The position numbers and the translations under genes are program-made. A DNA stretch of 64,000 bases from Chondrosia reniformis (lineage: Eukaryota > Porifera > Demospongiae > Chondrillida > Chondrillidae), in contig OX359200.1 of the NCBI GenBank assembly GCA_947172415.1, positions 3,102,501 to 3,166,500 of the forward strand. The letters are read 5' to 3'. Positions 12,149 through 27,800 of the stretch are shown piece after piece (the first letter of the stretch is position 1; every line of letters begins with the position of its first letter). The notes under the pieces were generated by a model. It was given only the letters and a program-made list of their open reading frames with translations. It was not told where the DNA came from and searched no databases.

Positions 12149-15100
12149 TTTGTATTATTTATATGTACTAGTTATATTTTTATTTATTAGTTATATGTAG
12201 TAGGTGTTTGTACTATTTATATGTACTAGTTACATTTTTATGTATTAGTTATATGTAGTAGGTGTGTGTACTAGTTATATGTACTAGTTGTATGTATATA
12301 CTAGTTGTATGTTCTAGTTGTATGTACTAGTTGAATGTACTAGTTGTAGGTTCTTGTACTAGTTATACTTGGTACTAGGAAGGTACTTGTTCTATGTACT
12401 AGTTGTATGTACTAATTTTATGAACTATATGTATGTACTAGTTGCACGTACTATTTATAATAATTGGATATATGTGTTTGTACTAGTTATATGTAGTAGG
12501 TGTGTGTACTAGTTGCTTTTACTTGTATGTAGTAGCTTTCCACTACTTGTACATACAAGTTGTACGTTCTAGTATTGTGTACTCGTTCAATGAGCTGGTT
12601 GTATATACTAGTTTCTAGTTGTATGTACTAGTTGTATGTACTAGGTGTATGTACTATGTGTATGTACTATTTATAAGCACCAGTTATATGTGTATGTACT
12701 AGTTATATGCTTGTGTACTAGTTATCTCTACTAGTTGTATGCACTAGCTGTATGCACTAGTTGTATGAACTATTTATAATTTCTAGGTATATGTGTATGT
12801 ACTAGTCATATGTACTAGTTGTATGTACGGCTTATATGTATTCGTTATATTTGTATGAACTAGATATATGTACTAGTTGATCGTATTATCTATATGTACT
12901 ATTTATATGTGTATGTACCAGTTATATGTACTAGCTGTATGTACTTGCTGTATATACTAATTGCATGTACTAGTTGTATGTACTAGTACTAGTTATATTT
13001 ACTAGTTGTAGGTACTAGGTTTAGGAACTAGTTGTATGTGGTAGTTGTATGTACTATATATGAACCAGTTGTATTTACTAGTTGTATGTACTAGTTGTAT
13101 GTACTAGATATATGTAGTAGTTGTGTGTACTAGTTACATGCACTAGTTGTATGTATAAGTTGTATGTAGTAGTTGTATGAAGAAGTTTTATGTACTAGAT
13201 GTATGTCCTAGTTGTAGGTTCTAATACTAGTTATGCTAATTACCAGGGAAGTACTAGTTTTATGTGCTATATACTAGTTGTACGTACTAGTTGTGTGTAG
13301 TAATTATATGTATTACATGCAAGTAACAGTTGTGGGTAATTGTATGTACTAGTTGTATATGCTAGTTGTATGTACTAGTGACTAATTGTATGTACTAGTT
13401 GTATGTACTTGTTGTTTGAACTACTTGTAGTTTCCAGTACAAGTTATACTAGGTATTAGGAAGGAACCAATTTTTTGTACTTGTTGTATGTACTATTGTT
13501 ATGTACTAGTTATGTGTAAAAGTACTATTCATATGTAGTAGTTATATGTACTAGTTGAGTGTAATTGTTGTATGTACTGGTTGTATGAGCTACTTATATG
13601 AAGTCGTTATATTTGTATGTACTAGATGCATGCACTATTTATATGTACTAGATGTAGGTAATAGTTGTATGTACTAGTTGTATGTATGAGTTGTATGTTT
13701 TAAATATAGGTTCAAATACTAGTTTTACTAGGACCTAGGTAGGCACTAGTTGTTTGTACTAGATACTAGTTGTATGTACTAGTTATATGTACTAGTTATG
13801 TGCGAGTTGTATGTATTAGTTGCACGTATATAAGAGTTGTATGTAGTAGCTATCTACTAGTTGTATATACAAGTTGTACATTCTAGTATTATGTACTCAT
13901 TCTATGAAATACTTGTATGTACTAGTTTCTAGTTATATGTAATATTTTTTGAACTCTTCGTATGTACTATGTGAATGTACTATTTATAAGTACCAGTTAT
14001 ATGGGTATCTACTAGTTATATGTTTCTGTAATAGTACTGGTTATATATATGTGCACTAGTTATATGTACTAGTTGTATGTACTAGTTGCATGTACTAGTT
14101 GTATGTACTAATTTTATAAACTAGTTGTATACACTAGTTCTCTGCACTAGCACTAGTTATATTTACTAATTGTATGTACTAGTTGTGTGTACTAGAAATG
14201 AACCAGTTGTATGTACAAGTGTTATGCACTAGGTGTTTGTACTAGCTATATATTTGTTGTATTTATTATTTATATGTACCAGTTGTATGCACTAGTTGTA
14301 TGTACTAGGTGTGTACTATATATGTGTACTAATTCTATGCACTTGATGTATGTACCAGTTGTATATACTAGTTGTAGGTTCCAGTACTAGTTATACTAGT
14401 TACTAGGTAGGTACTAGTTGTACGTACGAGATACTAGTTGTATGTACTAGTTGTTTGTACTATTTATATGTACCAATTGTGTGTAGTAGTTATATGTACT
14501 AGTTGAATGTAATTGTTGTATGTACTAGTTTTATATACTATTTATAAGAACTAGTTGTATGTACTGGTTGTATGAACTACTTATATGAACTCGTTATATT
14601 TGTATGTACTAGATATATGTACTAGTTTTATGTACTAGATATATGTAGTAGTTGTATGTACTAGTTATACGTACTAGTTGTACTTACTATTTATATTCAC
14701 TAAATATATGTGTATGTACTAACTGTATGTATATACAGGTTGTATATGCTAATCGCACGTACTAGATGTAAGTACTATTACTATATAGTTATATTTAGTA
14801 GTTTTAGGTGCTAGTTGTATATACCAGTTGTATGTGGTAGTTGTATGTACTATTGTATGTACTAGTTGTATGCACTAGTTGTTTGTACTAGCTGTGTACT
14901 AAGTTTATGTACTAGTTGTATTTATTAGTTCTATGTACTAGTTGTACGTACTAGTTGTATGTACTAGATGTATGTACTATTTATATGTACTGGCTATATG
15001 TAAACTAGTTATATGTACTAGTTGTATGTATTAGTTGTATTTATTAGAAGTATGTACTACTTATACGTAATATGCGTATGTACTATTTATATGTACTAGT

Positions 15101-18100
15101 TAAATTTTTATGTATGAGTTATATGTAGTAAGTGTGTGTACTATTTATGCGTACTAGTTGCAAGTACTGGTTGTATTCACTAGTTGTATGGACTAGTACT
15201 AGCTATATTTACTAGTTGTAGGTACTAGTTGTATGTGGTAGTTGTATGTAGTAGTTCTATGTACAAATTGTATGAACTAGTTTTGTGTTTTATTTGTATG
15301 TATATACTAGTTGTTTGTACTAGCTTTGTACTAGTTGTATGTTCTAGTTGTATGTTCTAGTTGTATGTACTAGTTTTATGTACTTGTTGTAGATTCTGGT
15401 ACATGTTATACTAGGTACTAGGAAGGTACTAGTTGTGTGTACTAGAAACTAGTTTTATGTACTAGTTGTATGTACTAGTTTATGAACTAGTTGTATATAG
15501 TAGTTGAGTTGTATTTACAATTTGCATGTACTAGTTATATGTTTGTGAACTAGTTATAAGTACTAGTTGTATGCACTAGCTGTGTGTTCTAGTTGTATGC
15601 ACTAGATATGAATCAGTTGTATGTACAAGTTGTATGTACTAGTTGTATGCACTAGATATGAATCAGTTGTATGCACAAGTTGTATATACTAGTTTTATGC
15701 TCTAGATGTATGTACTATTTACATGTATTAGTTATATGTAGTAGTTGTGTGGACCAGTTATATGTGCTAGTTGTACCTATTGGTTGTATATTCTATTTGT
15801 ATGCACTATTTGTATGTTCTAGTTGTAGGGTCTAAAACTAGTTATACTATGTACTAGGGAAGTACTAGTTGTATGTGCTTAATACTAGTTGTACGTACTG
15901 GTTGTATGATCTAATTATATGTATTAGATGTATGGACAAATTGTGGGTAATTGTTGTATGTACTAGTTATATGTATTAGTTGTATGTACTAATTGTATGT
16001 ACTTTACCAGTTGTTTGTACTAGAACTAGTTATATTTACTAGTTTTAGGTACTAATTGTATGTACTTTTTGTATGTGCAAGTAGTATATACAAGTTATGT
16101 TTGCTAGTTGTAAGTACTAGTTGAAAGTCCTATGTTCTAGTTATATGCACTATTTTTATGTACTAATTATTATGTACTAGTTGCATGTACTAGTTGTATG
16201 TATCAGTTTTATGTAGTCCTTCTATGAACTAGTTCTATGTACTGGATTATTGTACTACTTGTATGTTTTAATTGTATGAACTAGTTTTATGTACTAATTG
16301 GAAGTACTTTCTATTACTAGTGATATGAACTAGTGTTAGGACTAGTTGAATGTACTGGTTGTATACACTAATTGTGTATACTAGTTGTGTGTACTAGTTG
16401 TATGAACTAGTTATATGTACTAGTTGTATGTACTAGTTGTGTTTACTAGTTGTATGTACAAGTCGTATGTACTAGTTTTATGTACTAGTAGTGTGTACTC
16501 ATTGCTACCTGTGTGTACTAGTTTTATGTACTAGTTTATATACTAGTACTAGTCATATTTACTAGATGTATGAACTAGTTGAACGTACTAGTTTTATGTG
16601 CATGTTCTGGTTATATGTTCTAGTTGTATGTACAAGTTGTATGTACAGTTGTATGTACTCGGTGTTTGTACTAGCTATATTTTCTATACATTTTATTAAC
16701 TAGTTGTATGTACTAGTACCAGTTATATTTACTAGTTGTAGGTACAAATTATATGTACTAATATAGGCTGTGTGTACTAGTTATATAAATATGTGTATGG
16801 ACTATTTGTATGTACTAGTACTAGTAAGCTTGAGTACTAGTTAATCTATTTACTAAGTAGGCACTAGTAAAATGTAATACTAGTTGGAGTTCTAGTTTAA
16901 TGTCCTAGTTGTATGTACTATTTACATGTACTAATTTTATGTGTATGTTTCAATCATAGGTCCTAGTTGTAAATACAAGTTGTATGAAGTAGTTGTTAGC
17001 CAAGTTGTATGTGCTAGTTGTATGTATTTGTTGTATGTACTAGTTATATGTATTACTTGTTTGTACTTGTTATACGTACTAGTAGAATGTACTAGTAGTG
17101 TGTACTAGTTGTAGGTACTAGTTTTATGTTATAGTTGTATGTACTAGTTGTATGCTCTAGTGGTAAGTACCAGATGCATGTACTATTTATATGGACCAGT
17201 TATATGTGAATATACTAGTTATATGTAGTAGTTGGTGTCTACTAGTTTTATGTTATGGTTGTATGTACTAGTTGTGTGTACCACTTAAATGTACTAGTTG
17301 TATGTACTAGGTATATGTACTTGTTATTAGTTCCATGTACTAGTTGTGGGCACTAATTTGATGTACTAGTTGTATTTACTAGTTGTATGTACTAATTATA
17401 TGTACTAGTTGTAGGTTCTGGTATTAGCAAAACTTGTTACTAAGTAGGTACTATTTGTATGTACAAATACTAGTTATATGTACTAGTTGTAGGTTCTGGT
17501 ATTAGCAAAACTAGTTACTAAGTAGGTACTATTTGTATGTACAAGTACTAGTTATATTAACTAGTTATAGGTACTGGATATATGTACTAGTTGAATGTAA
17601 TAGTTATATGTACTAATTGCTTATTATAATTCTATATAATAGTTGTATGTACTAGTTATGTACTAGTTGTATGAACTAGTTGTATGTAGTAGTTGTTTTA
17701 ACTAGTTGCGTGTACTTGTACTGGTAATATTTACTAACTGTAGGCACTAATTGTTTGTACTAGTTGTACATACTAGGACTAGTTATATTTACTAGTTGTA
17801 GGTTCTGGTATTAGCAAAACTAGTTACTAAGTAGGTACTATTTGTATGTACAAGTACTAGTTATATTAACTAGTTATAGGTACTGGATATATGTACTAGT
17901 TGAATGTAATAGTTATATGTACTAATTGCTTATTATAATTCTATATAATAGTTGTATGTACTAGTTATGTACTAGTTGTATGAACTAGTTGTATGTAGTA
18001 GTTGTTTTAACTAGTGGCGTGTACTTGTACTGGTAATATTTACTAACTGTAGGCACTAGTTGTTTGTACTAGTTGTACATACTAGGACTAGTTATATTTA

Positions 18101-21100
18101 CCAGTTGTAGGTTATAGTTGGATGTACTAGTTGAATGCAATAGTTGTATGTACTAATTATATGTACTAGTTGAATGTACTAGTTGTATGAACTAGTTATG
18201 CACTAGTTGTGTGTACAAGTTGCATGTAATAACTGTATGTATTAGTTATGTACTAGTTGTATGTACTAGTTCTAATAACTGGTTGTAAGTACTAGGTGTA
18301 TGTACTAATTGTATGTAGTAGTTGTATGTAGTAGTTGTACTTCTAGTTGTATGAACAAGTTGTATGTACTAGTACTAATTATATTCAGTAGTTGAATTAG
18401 TTGGAGGTCTAGTTTGATGTACTAGTTGTATGTACTGTTTATATGTACCAGTTATATGTGAATGTTCTAGTCATAAGTACTAATTGTAAGTACAAATTGT
18501 AAGAACTAGTTTTTACTACTAATTGTATGTGCAATTAGTATGAACTAGTTGTATATACTAGTTGTTTGTACTAGTTGTACGTACTGGTTGTATGTACTAG
18601 TTGTATGTACTAGGTGTATGTAGTAGTTGTATGTACTAGTTATGTACTAGTTATATGAACTAGTTTTGTGCCCTAATTGAATGTACTACTTGTATGTACT
18701 AGTTGTATGTACTATTTGTATGTCCTAGTTGTATGTACTAGGTCTATGTACTAGTTGCAAGTACTAATTATATATAATAATTGTATGTACCATTTTTATG
18801 TACTAGTTATGTACTAGCTGTATGTACTGGCTGTATGTACTAGTAGTATTAACTAGTGGTATGTACTAGTACTGGTAATATTTACTAACTGTAGGCACTA
18901 GTTGTATGTACTACTTGTACGCACTAGGTGTATGAACTATTTATGTGTACTAGTTGTAAGTTCTAGTAGTAGTAACACTAGATACTAAGTAGGTATTAGT
19001 TGTATGTACAAGTTCTAGTTATATTAACTATTTGTAGGTACTAGTTATATGTACTGGTTGAATGTTATAGTTGCATGTACTAATTCTATATTATAATTGT
19101 ATGTACCAGTTGTATGTACCAGTTGTATGTACCAGTTGTATGTACTAGTTATGTCATAGCTGTATGTACTAGTTGTATGTACTAGTAGTATTAACTTGTG
19201 GTATGTACTAGTACTGGTAATATTTACTAACTGTAGGCACTAGTTGCACTGGTTATATTTACTAGTTGTAGGTACTAGTTGTATGTAGTAGTATAAGTTA
19301 TATTTACTAGTTGTAGGTACTAGTTGCATGGACTTGTTGAATGTTATAGTTGTATGTACTAATTGTATGTACTAGTTGTATGTACTAGTTGTAAGAACTA
19401 GTTAAGTACTAGTTGTAGGTAGTAGTTGTATTAACTACTTGTATGTAATAATACTGGTGATATTTACTAGTTGGATATACCAGTTGTAAGTACCAGTTGT
19501 ATGTACTAGTAGAAGTTATGTTTACTAGTTGTAGGTATGAGTAGCATTTACTAGTTGTATGGAGTAGTTGTATGTTCTAATTGTATGAACTAGTTGTATG
19601 TACCACTTGTATGGACTAGTTATATACTAGGTGTATGTACTTGTTGTGTACTAGTTGTATGTCCTAGTTGTATTTACTACTTGTAAGTCCTAAGTGAATG
19701 TACTACTTGTATGTACTAGTTGTATGTACTAGTAGTATGTACTAGTTGTATGTACTAGGTGTATGTATTAGTTACGTGTACCAGTTGTAGGCAATAGTAC
19801 TAGTAATACTAGATAATAAGTTGAATGTAAAAGTACTAGTTATATTAATTATTTGTAGGTACTACTTATATATACTAGTCGAATGTAATAGTTGCATGTA
19901 CTAATTGTATATAATAGTTGTATGTACCATTTGTATGTACTAGTTATGTACTAGGTGTATGTAATAGTAGTATGTTCTAGTAGGATTAACTAGTGGAATG
20001 TACTAGTACTGGTAATATATACTAACTGGAGGCGCTAGTTGTGTGTACTAGTTGAATGTAATAGTTGTATGAACCAGTTGTATGTAGTAGTACAAGTTAT
20101 ATTTACTACTTGTAGGTATTAGTTGTATGTCCTAGTGTATGTAGTAGTTGTATGTTTAATTGTATGCACTAATTTTATGTACTAGTTGTATGTTCTAGTT
20201 ATATACTAATGTATGTATTAGTTGTATATATGTACTAGTTGTACGTACTAGCACTGGTTATATTTACTATTTGTAGGTATTAGTTGTATGTACTAGTTGT
20301 ATGTAGTAGTTGTATGGTCTAATTGTATGAACTAGTTTTATGTACTAGTTGTATGTACTAGTTGTATGTACTAGATGTATGTACTATTTATATGTACTGG
20401 CTATATGTAAACTAGTTATATGTACTAGTTGTAGGTATTAGTTGTATGTACTAGTTGAATTTATTAGAAGTATGTACTAGTTATATGTTCTAATTATTAG
20501 TTGTATGAACTAGTTATATGTGCTAGGTTGTAGTTGTAGGCACTAGTTATATGTGCTAGGTTGTATTTGTAGGCACTAGTTTTATGTACTACTTATATGT
20601 AATATGCGTATGTACTATTTATATGTACTAGTTAAATTTTTATGTATGAGTTATATGTAGTAGGTGTGTGTACTAGTTATACGTACTAGTTGCAAGTACT
20701 AGTTGTTTTCACTAGTTGTATATATGGACTAGTACTAGCTATATTTACTAGTTGTAGGTACTAGTTGTATGTGGTAGTTGTATGTAGTAGTTCTATGTAC
20801 AAATTGTATGAACTAGTTTTGTGTTCTAGTTGTATGTATATACTAGTTGTATGTACTAGCTATGTACTAGTTGTATGTTCTAGTTGTATGTACTAGTTTT
20901 ATGTACTTGTTGTAGATTCTTGTACTTGTTATACTAGGTACTATGAAGATACTGGTTGTATGTACTAGAAACTAGTTTTATGTACTAGTTGTATGTACTA
21001 GTTTTATGAACTAGTTGTATGTACTAGTTGTATCCACTAGCTGAATGTACTAGTTGTATGCACTAGCTGTATGTACTAGTTGTATGCACTAGATATGAAT

Positions 21101-24100
21101 CAGTTGTATGTACAAGTTGTATGTACTAGTTGTATGCACTAGATGTATGTACTATGTACATGTATTAGTTATTTGTAGTAGTTTTGGTGGACCAGTTAAA
21201 TGTGCTAGTTGTACCTATTGGTTGTATTTACTAGTTGTGTGCACTATTTGTATGTTCTAATTGTAGGTTCTAATGCTATTGATACTATGTACTAGGGAAG
21301 TACTAGTTGTATGTGCATAATACTAGTTGTACGTACTGGTTGTATGATCTAATTATATGTATTAGATGTATGGACAAGTTGTGGTTAATTGTTGTATGTA
21401 CTAGTTATATGTATTAGTTGTATGTACAAATTGTATGTACTTTACCAGTTGTTTGTACAAGAACTTGTTATATTTACTAGTTTTAGGTACTAATTGTATG
21501 TACTCGTTGCTACTTGTATTTACTAATTACTGGTTGTATGTACTTGTTACTAGTTGTATGAACCAGTTGTAGGTATTATATAGTTGTATGTACTCTTTGC
21601 TACGTGTATGTACTAGTTCAATGTATTAGTTTATATACTAGTACTAGTTAAATTTACTAATTATAGATACTATTTGAATATACTAGTTCTATGTTTGAGT
21701 TGTATATACTAGTTATATGAACTAGTTGTAGTACAAATTGTACGTAATCGATGTACGTACTAATTGTATGTACAAGTTGTATGTACTAGTTCTATGTACT
21801 ATTTGTAAGTACCCGTTACTAGTTGTATGTACCAGTTGTACGTTGTAGTTTTATCTTCTAGTACTGGTTATATATACTAATTGTAGGTACTAATTGTATG
21901 TACTTTTTGTATGTGCAAGTAGTATATACAAGTTATGTTTGCTAGTTGTAAGTACTAGTTGAAAGTCCTATGTTCTAGTTATATGCACTATTTTTATGTA
22001 CTAATTATTATGTACTAGTTGCATGTACTAGTTGTATGTATCAGTTTTATGTAGTCCTTCTATGAACTAGTTCTATGTACTAGGTTAATGTACTACTTGT
22101 TTGTTTTAATTGTATGAACTAGTTGTATGTACTTAATGGAAGTACTTTCTAGTACTAGTTATATGAACTAGTGTTAGGACTAGTTGAATGTACTGGTTGT
22201 ATACACTGATTGTGTATACTAGTTGTGTGTACTAGTTGTATGAACTAGTTATATGTACTAGTTGTATGTACTAGTTGTGTCTACTAGTTGTATGTACAAG
22301 TCGTATGTACTAGTTCTATGTACAAGTCGTATGTTCTAGTTCTATGTACTAGTAGTGTGTACTCATTGCTACCTGTGTGTACTAGTTCTATGTACTAGTT
22401 TAATATACTAGTTATATGTGCATGTTCTAGTTATATATATGTCATAGTTGTATGTACAAGTTGTATGTACTAGTTGTATGTTCTAGTTCTATGTACTAGT
22501 TGTATGTTCTAGTTCTATGTACTAGTAGTGTGTACTCATTGCTACCTGTGTGTACTAGTTCTATGTACTAGTTTTATATACTAGTTATATGTGCATGTTC
22601 TAGTTATATATATGTCATAGTTGTATGTACAAGTTGTATGTACTAGTTGTATGTACTAGTTGTATGTACTCGGTGTTTGTACTAGTTATATTTTCTATAC
22701 ATTTTATTAACTAGTTGTATGTACTAGTACTAGTTATATTTACTAGTTGTAGGTACAAATTATATGTACTAATATAGGCTGTGTATTGACTAGTTGTATG
22801 TACTAGTACTAGTAAGCTTGAGTACTAGTTAATCTATTTACTATGTAGGCACTAGTAAAATGTAATACTAGTTGGAGTTCTAGTTTAATGTCCTAGTTGT
22901 AAGTACTATTTATATGTACTAATTTTATGTGTATGTTTCAATCCTAGGTACTAGTTGTAACTACAAGTTGTACGAAGTAGTTGTTAGCCTAGTTGTATGT
23001 GCTAGTTGTATGTACTAGTTGTATTTACTAGTTATATGTATTACTTGTTTGTCCTTGTTATACGTACTAGTAGAATTTACTAGTTGTGTGTAATAGTTGT
23101 ATGTACTAGTTGTATATATTAGATGTTAGTACTAGCTATATTTTCTAGTTTTATAAACTAGTTGTATGTACTAGTACTAGTTATACCAGATATTAAGTAG
23201 GTATTAGTTGAATGTACAAGTACTAGTTATATTAAATATTTGTAGGTACTACTTATATGTACTTGTCAAATGTAATAGTTGCATGTACTAATTGTATATA
23301 ATAGTTGTATGTACCAGTTGTATGTACTATTTATGATACTAGTTGTTTGTAATAGTTGTATGTACTAGTAGGATTAACTAGTGGAATGTACAAGTAAAGG
23401 TAATATATACTAACTGCAGGCACTAGTTGTATGTACTAGTTGTACGTACTAGCACTGGTTATATTTACTAGTTGTATGTACAACTTGTCTGTACTAGTTG
23501 AATGTTATAGTTGTCTGAACTAGTTGTATGTAGTAGTACAAGTAATATTTACTACTTGTAGGTATTAGTTGTATGTCCTAGTGTATGTAGTATTTGTATG
23601 TTGTAATTGTATAAACTAGTTTTATGTACTAGTTGTATGTACTAGTTATATACTAATGTATGTACTAGTTGTATGTACTAGTTGAACGTACTAGCACTGG
23701 TTATATTTACTATTTGTAGGTATCAGTTGTATGTTCTAATTGTATGAACTAATTTTATGTACTAGTTGTATGTACTGGTTATATACTAATGTATGTACTA
23801 GTTGTATGTACTAGTTGTACGTACTAGCACTGGTTATATTTACTATTTGTAGGTATCAGTTGTATGTTCTAATTGTATGAACTAATTTTATGTACTAGTT
23901 GTATGTACTGGTTATATACTAGTTGTATGTATTAGTTGTATAAACTAGTGGTATGTACTAGTTGTGTGTACTAGTTGTGTGTATTAACTGTATGTATTAG
24001 TTATGTACTAGTTGCATGTGCTAGTTCTAATATGTACCAGTAGTAGTAATATTTACTAGTTGTAGGTACTAGTTTTATGAACTACTTGTATGTACTAGTA

Positions 24101-24242
24101 CTAATACTAGATATATTCAGTAGTTGTAATAGTTGGAGGTCTAGTTTGATGTACTTGTTATATATACTATTTATATGTACCAGTTATATGTAAATGTTCT
24201 AGTCATAGGTACTAATTGTAAGCACAAATTGAATGAACCAGC
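12149..24242 (+). repeat. Satellite 1, fourth segment; spans higher-order units 2 and 3
   Basis: A long uninterrupted 13-bp sat1 array. The block from about 11.52 to 20.35 kb is repeated in the same order at about 24.16-32.53 kb, with an offset of 12.67 kb near 12.8 kb, 12.51 kb near 17.4 kb and 12.20 kb near 18.3 kb. The offset drop is explained by a 309-bp extra copy at 17491-18108. A new unit starts near 20350, where variant order switches to that seen from 8970. About 850 bp near 23.3-24.16 kb is absent from unit 2. No gene was recognised. Confidence 0.92.
17491..18108 (+). repeat. Local tandem duplication of a 309-bp sat1 block
   Basis: Two consecutive 309-bp copies (17491-17799 and 17800-18108), each starting AGGTTCTGGTATTAGCAAAA. 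They differ at only a few positions (TAGTTGCGTG against TAGTGGCGTG, CACTAATTG against CACTAGTTG). A shorter partial copy of the start lies 78 bp upstream at 17413. The sister higher-order unit has the 78-bp repeat (29921 and 29999) but only one 309-bp copy, so this duplication is younger than the large one. Confidence 0.85.
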
Positions 24243-24816
24243 GTACCAAAGACCGTTCCTCAGATAAAAATGGCGGCCGAACTCGATAAAAGTGTCCCCG
24301 AAGCCCTACGACTTATCTCCGAGTTAAAATGGCTGCCGATTTCAAACATATAGGCTATGAATATGTAATGAAGACTGTTCCTAGGATAACAAGTAGTTCG
24401 AGTTTAAAAACTCGTGGGGCTGCCGACCCCCGAATTTACTCACACTACTTGGCCGCATCGTTGGGCTTTGACATATTACTCTTAATCCTAACGATTGAGG
24501 ATGCTTAAGTGTCCTAAAAATTATAAATAGCGACAGAAAAGCTTCGTTAACTAAAGCTTCCTGAACGCCACCATTTGCAAAAACGATGTATTGACGTATA
24601 AATTAAGTGTTACAATAGTTGCATATGAACTCATATTATACATCTATCGACGTATAAAATGTGTTATAATAGTTGCGTATGAACTCGTATTATATATATA
24701 TATGTATATATATCCGTAACATGAAGCCATACATAAATCTCGTTATGAAAACAATAGAGGGGGCTTCCTGTGGCAGCCCCTAAAAATGGCTGCCGAACTT
24801 TATTAAAGGGTCCCCT
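24243..24816 (+). repeat. Chimeric module copy 3: satellite-2 fragment plus hairpin-ended element
   Basis: Third copy of the module with the same sat1 joints. The satellite-2 part retains both half-units but has lost one A before the second ATGGCTGCC, shifting the frame that is open in copy 2. The right-hand stub is as in copy 2 and ends AAAGGGTCCCC before sat1 resumes. Confidence 0.87.
24389..24780 (+). mobile_element. Non-autonomous hairpin-ended element, copy 3
   Basis: 392 bp, flanked by TA at 24387-24388 and 24781-24782. It has the same left foldback (ACAAGTAGTTCGAGTTTAAA), the same internal direct repeat and the same right end GGCTTCCTGTGGCAGCCCC. Close similarity to copies 1 and 2, with identical surroundings, shows the three derive from one insertion that was later multiplied. 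Confidence 0.75.
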
Positions 24817-27800
24817 GTTTGTATTATTTATATGTACTAGTTATATTTTTATGTATGAGTTATATGTAGTAGGTGTTTGTACTATTTATATGTACTAGTT
24901 ACATTTTTATGTATTAGTTATATGTAGTAGGTGTGTGTACTAGTTATATGTACTAGTTGTATGTATATACTAGTTCTGTGTTCTAGTTGTATGTACTAGT
25001 TGAATGTACTAGTTGTAGGTTCTTGTACTAGTTATACTTGGTACTAGGAAGGTACTTGTTCTATGTACTAGTTGTATGTACTAGTTTTATGAACTAGATG
25101 TATGTACTAGTTGCACGTACTATTTATAATAATTGGATATATGTGTATGTACTAGTTATATGTAGTCGGTGAATGTACTAGTTGCTTTTACTTGTATGTA
25201 GTAGCTATCTACTATTTGTACATACAAGTTGTACGTTCTAGTATTCTGTACTCGTTCTATGAGCCAGTTGTATATACTAGTTTCTAGTTGTATATACTAG
25301 TTGTATGTACTAGGTGCATGTACTATGTGTATGTACTATTTATAAGCACCAGTTATATATGTATGTACTAGTTATATGCTTGTGTACTAGTTATCTCTAC
25401 TAGTTGTATGCACTAGCTGTATGCACTAGTTGTATGAACTATTTATAATTTCTAGCTATATGTGTATGTACTAGTCCTTTGTACTAGTTGTATGTACGGC
25501 TTATATGTATTTGTTATATTTGTATGAACTAGATATATGTACTAGTTGATCGTATTATCTATATGTACTATTTATATGTGTATGTACCAGTTATATGTAC
25601 TAGCTGTATGTACTTGCTGTATATTCTAATTGCATGTACTAGTTGTATGTACTAGTACTAGTTATATTTACTAGTTGTAGGTACTAGGTTTAGGAACTAG
25701 TTGTATGTGGTAGTTGTATGTACTAGATATGAACCAGTTGTATTTACTAGTTGTATGTACTAGTTGTATGTACTAGATATATGTAGTAGTTGTGTGTACT
25801 AGTTACATGCACTAGTTGTATGTATAAGTTGTATGTAGTAGTTGTATGAAGAAGTTTTATGTACTAGATGTATGTCCTAGTTGTAGGTGCTAATACTAGT
25901 TATGCTAATTACCAGGGAAGTACTAGTTTTATGTGCTATATACTAGTTGTCCGTACTAGTTGTGTGTAGTAATTATATGTATTACATGCAAGTAACAGTT
26001 GTGGGTAATTGTATGTACTAGTTGTATATGCTAGTAGTATGTACTAGTGACTAATTGTATGTACTAGTTGTATGTACTTGTTGTTTGAACTACTTGTAGT
26101 TTCCAGTACAAGTTATACTAGGTATTAGGAAGGAACTAATTTTTTGTACTTGTTGTATGTACTATTGTTATGTACTAGTTATGTGTATAAGTACTATTCA
26201 TATGTAGTAGTTATATGTACTAGTTGAGTGTAATTGTTGTATGTACTGGTTGTATGAACTACTTCTCTGAACTCGTTATATTTGTATGTACTAGATGCAT
26301 GCACTATTTATATGTACTAGATGTAGGTAATAGTTGTATGTACTAGTTGTATGTATGAGTTGTATGTTTTAAATATAGGTTCAAATACTAGTTTTACTAG
26401 GACCTAGGTAGGCACTAGTTGTTTGTACTAGATACTAGTTGTATGTATTAGTTATATGTACTAGTTATGTGCGAGTTGTATGTATTAGTTGCATGTATAT
26501 AAGAGTTGTATGTAGTAGCTATCTACTAGTTGTATATACAAGTTGTACATTCTAGTATTATGTACTCATTCTATGAAATACTTGTTTGTACTAGTTTCTA
26601 GCTATATGTAATATTTTTTTGAACTCTTCGTATGTACTATGTGAATGTACTATTCATAAGTACCAGTTATATGTGTATGTACTAGTTATATGTTTGTGTA
26701 TTAGTACTGGTTATATATATGTGTACTAGTTATTTGTACTAGTTGTATGTACTAGTTGCATGTACTAGTTGTATGTACTAATTTTATGAACTAGTTGTAT
26801 ACACTAGTTCTATGCACTAGCACGAGTTATATTTACTAGTTGTATGTACTAGTTGTGTGTACTAGATATGAACCAGTTGTATGTACAAGTTTTATCCACT
26901 AGGTGTTTGTACTAGCTATGTATTAGTTGTATGTTATTATTTATATGTACCAGTTGTATGCACTAGTTGTATGTACTATGTGTGTACTATTTATGTGTAC
27001 TAATTCTATGCACTTGATGTATGTACCAGTTGTATATACTAGTTGTAGGTTCCAGTACTAGTTATACTAGTTACTAGGTAGGTACTAGTTGTTTGTACTA
27101 TTTATATGTACCAATTGTATGTAGTAGTTATATGTACTAGTTGAATGTAATTGTTGTATGTACTAGTTGTATATACTATTTATAAGCACTAGTTGTATGT
27201 ACTGGTTGTATGAACTACTTATATGAACTCGTTATATTTGTATGTACTAGATATATGTACTAGTTTTATGTACTAGATATATGTAGTAGTTGTATGTACT
27301 AGTTATACGTACTAGTTGTACTTACTATTTATATGCACTAAATATATGTGTATGAACTAGCTGTATGTATATACTGGTTGTATATGCTAATTGCACGTAC
27401 TAGATGTAAGTACTATTACTATATAGTTATATTTACTAGTTGTAGGTGCTAGTTGTATGTATTAGTTGTATTTATTAGAAGTATGTACTAGTTATATGTT
27501 CAAATTATTAGTTGTATGAACTAGTTATATGTACTAGGTTGTAGTTGTAGGCACTAGTTTTATGTACTACTTATATGTAATATGCGTATGTACTATTTAT
27601 ATGTACTAGTTAAATTTTTATGTATGAGTTATATGTAGTAGGTGTGTGTACTAGTTATACTTACTAATTGCAAGTACTGGTTGTATTCACTAGTTGTATG
27701 GACTAGCACTAGCTATATTTACTAGTTGTAGGTACTAGTTGTATGTGGTAGTTGTATGCAGTAGTTCTATGTACAAATTGTATGAACTAGTTTTGTGTTC

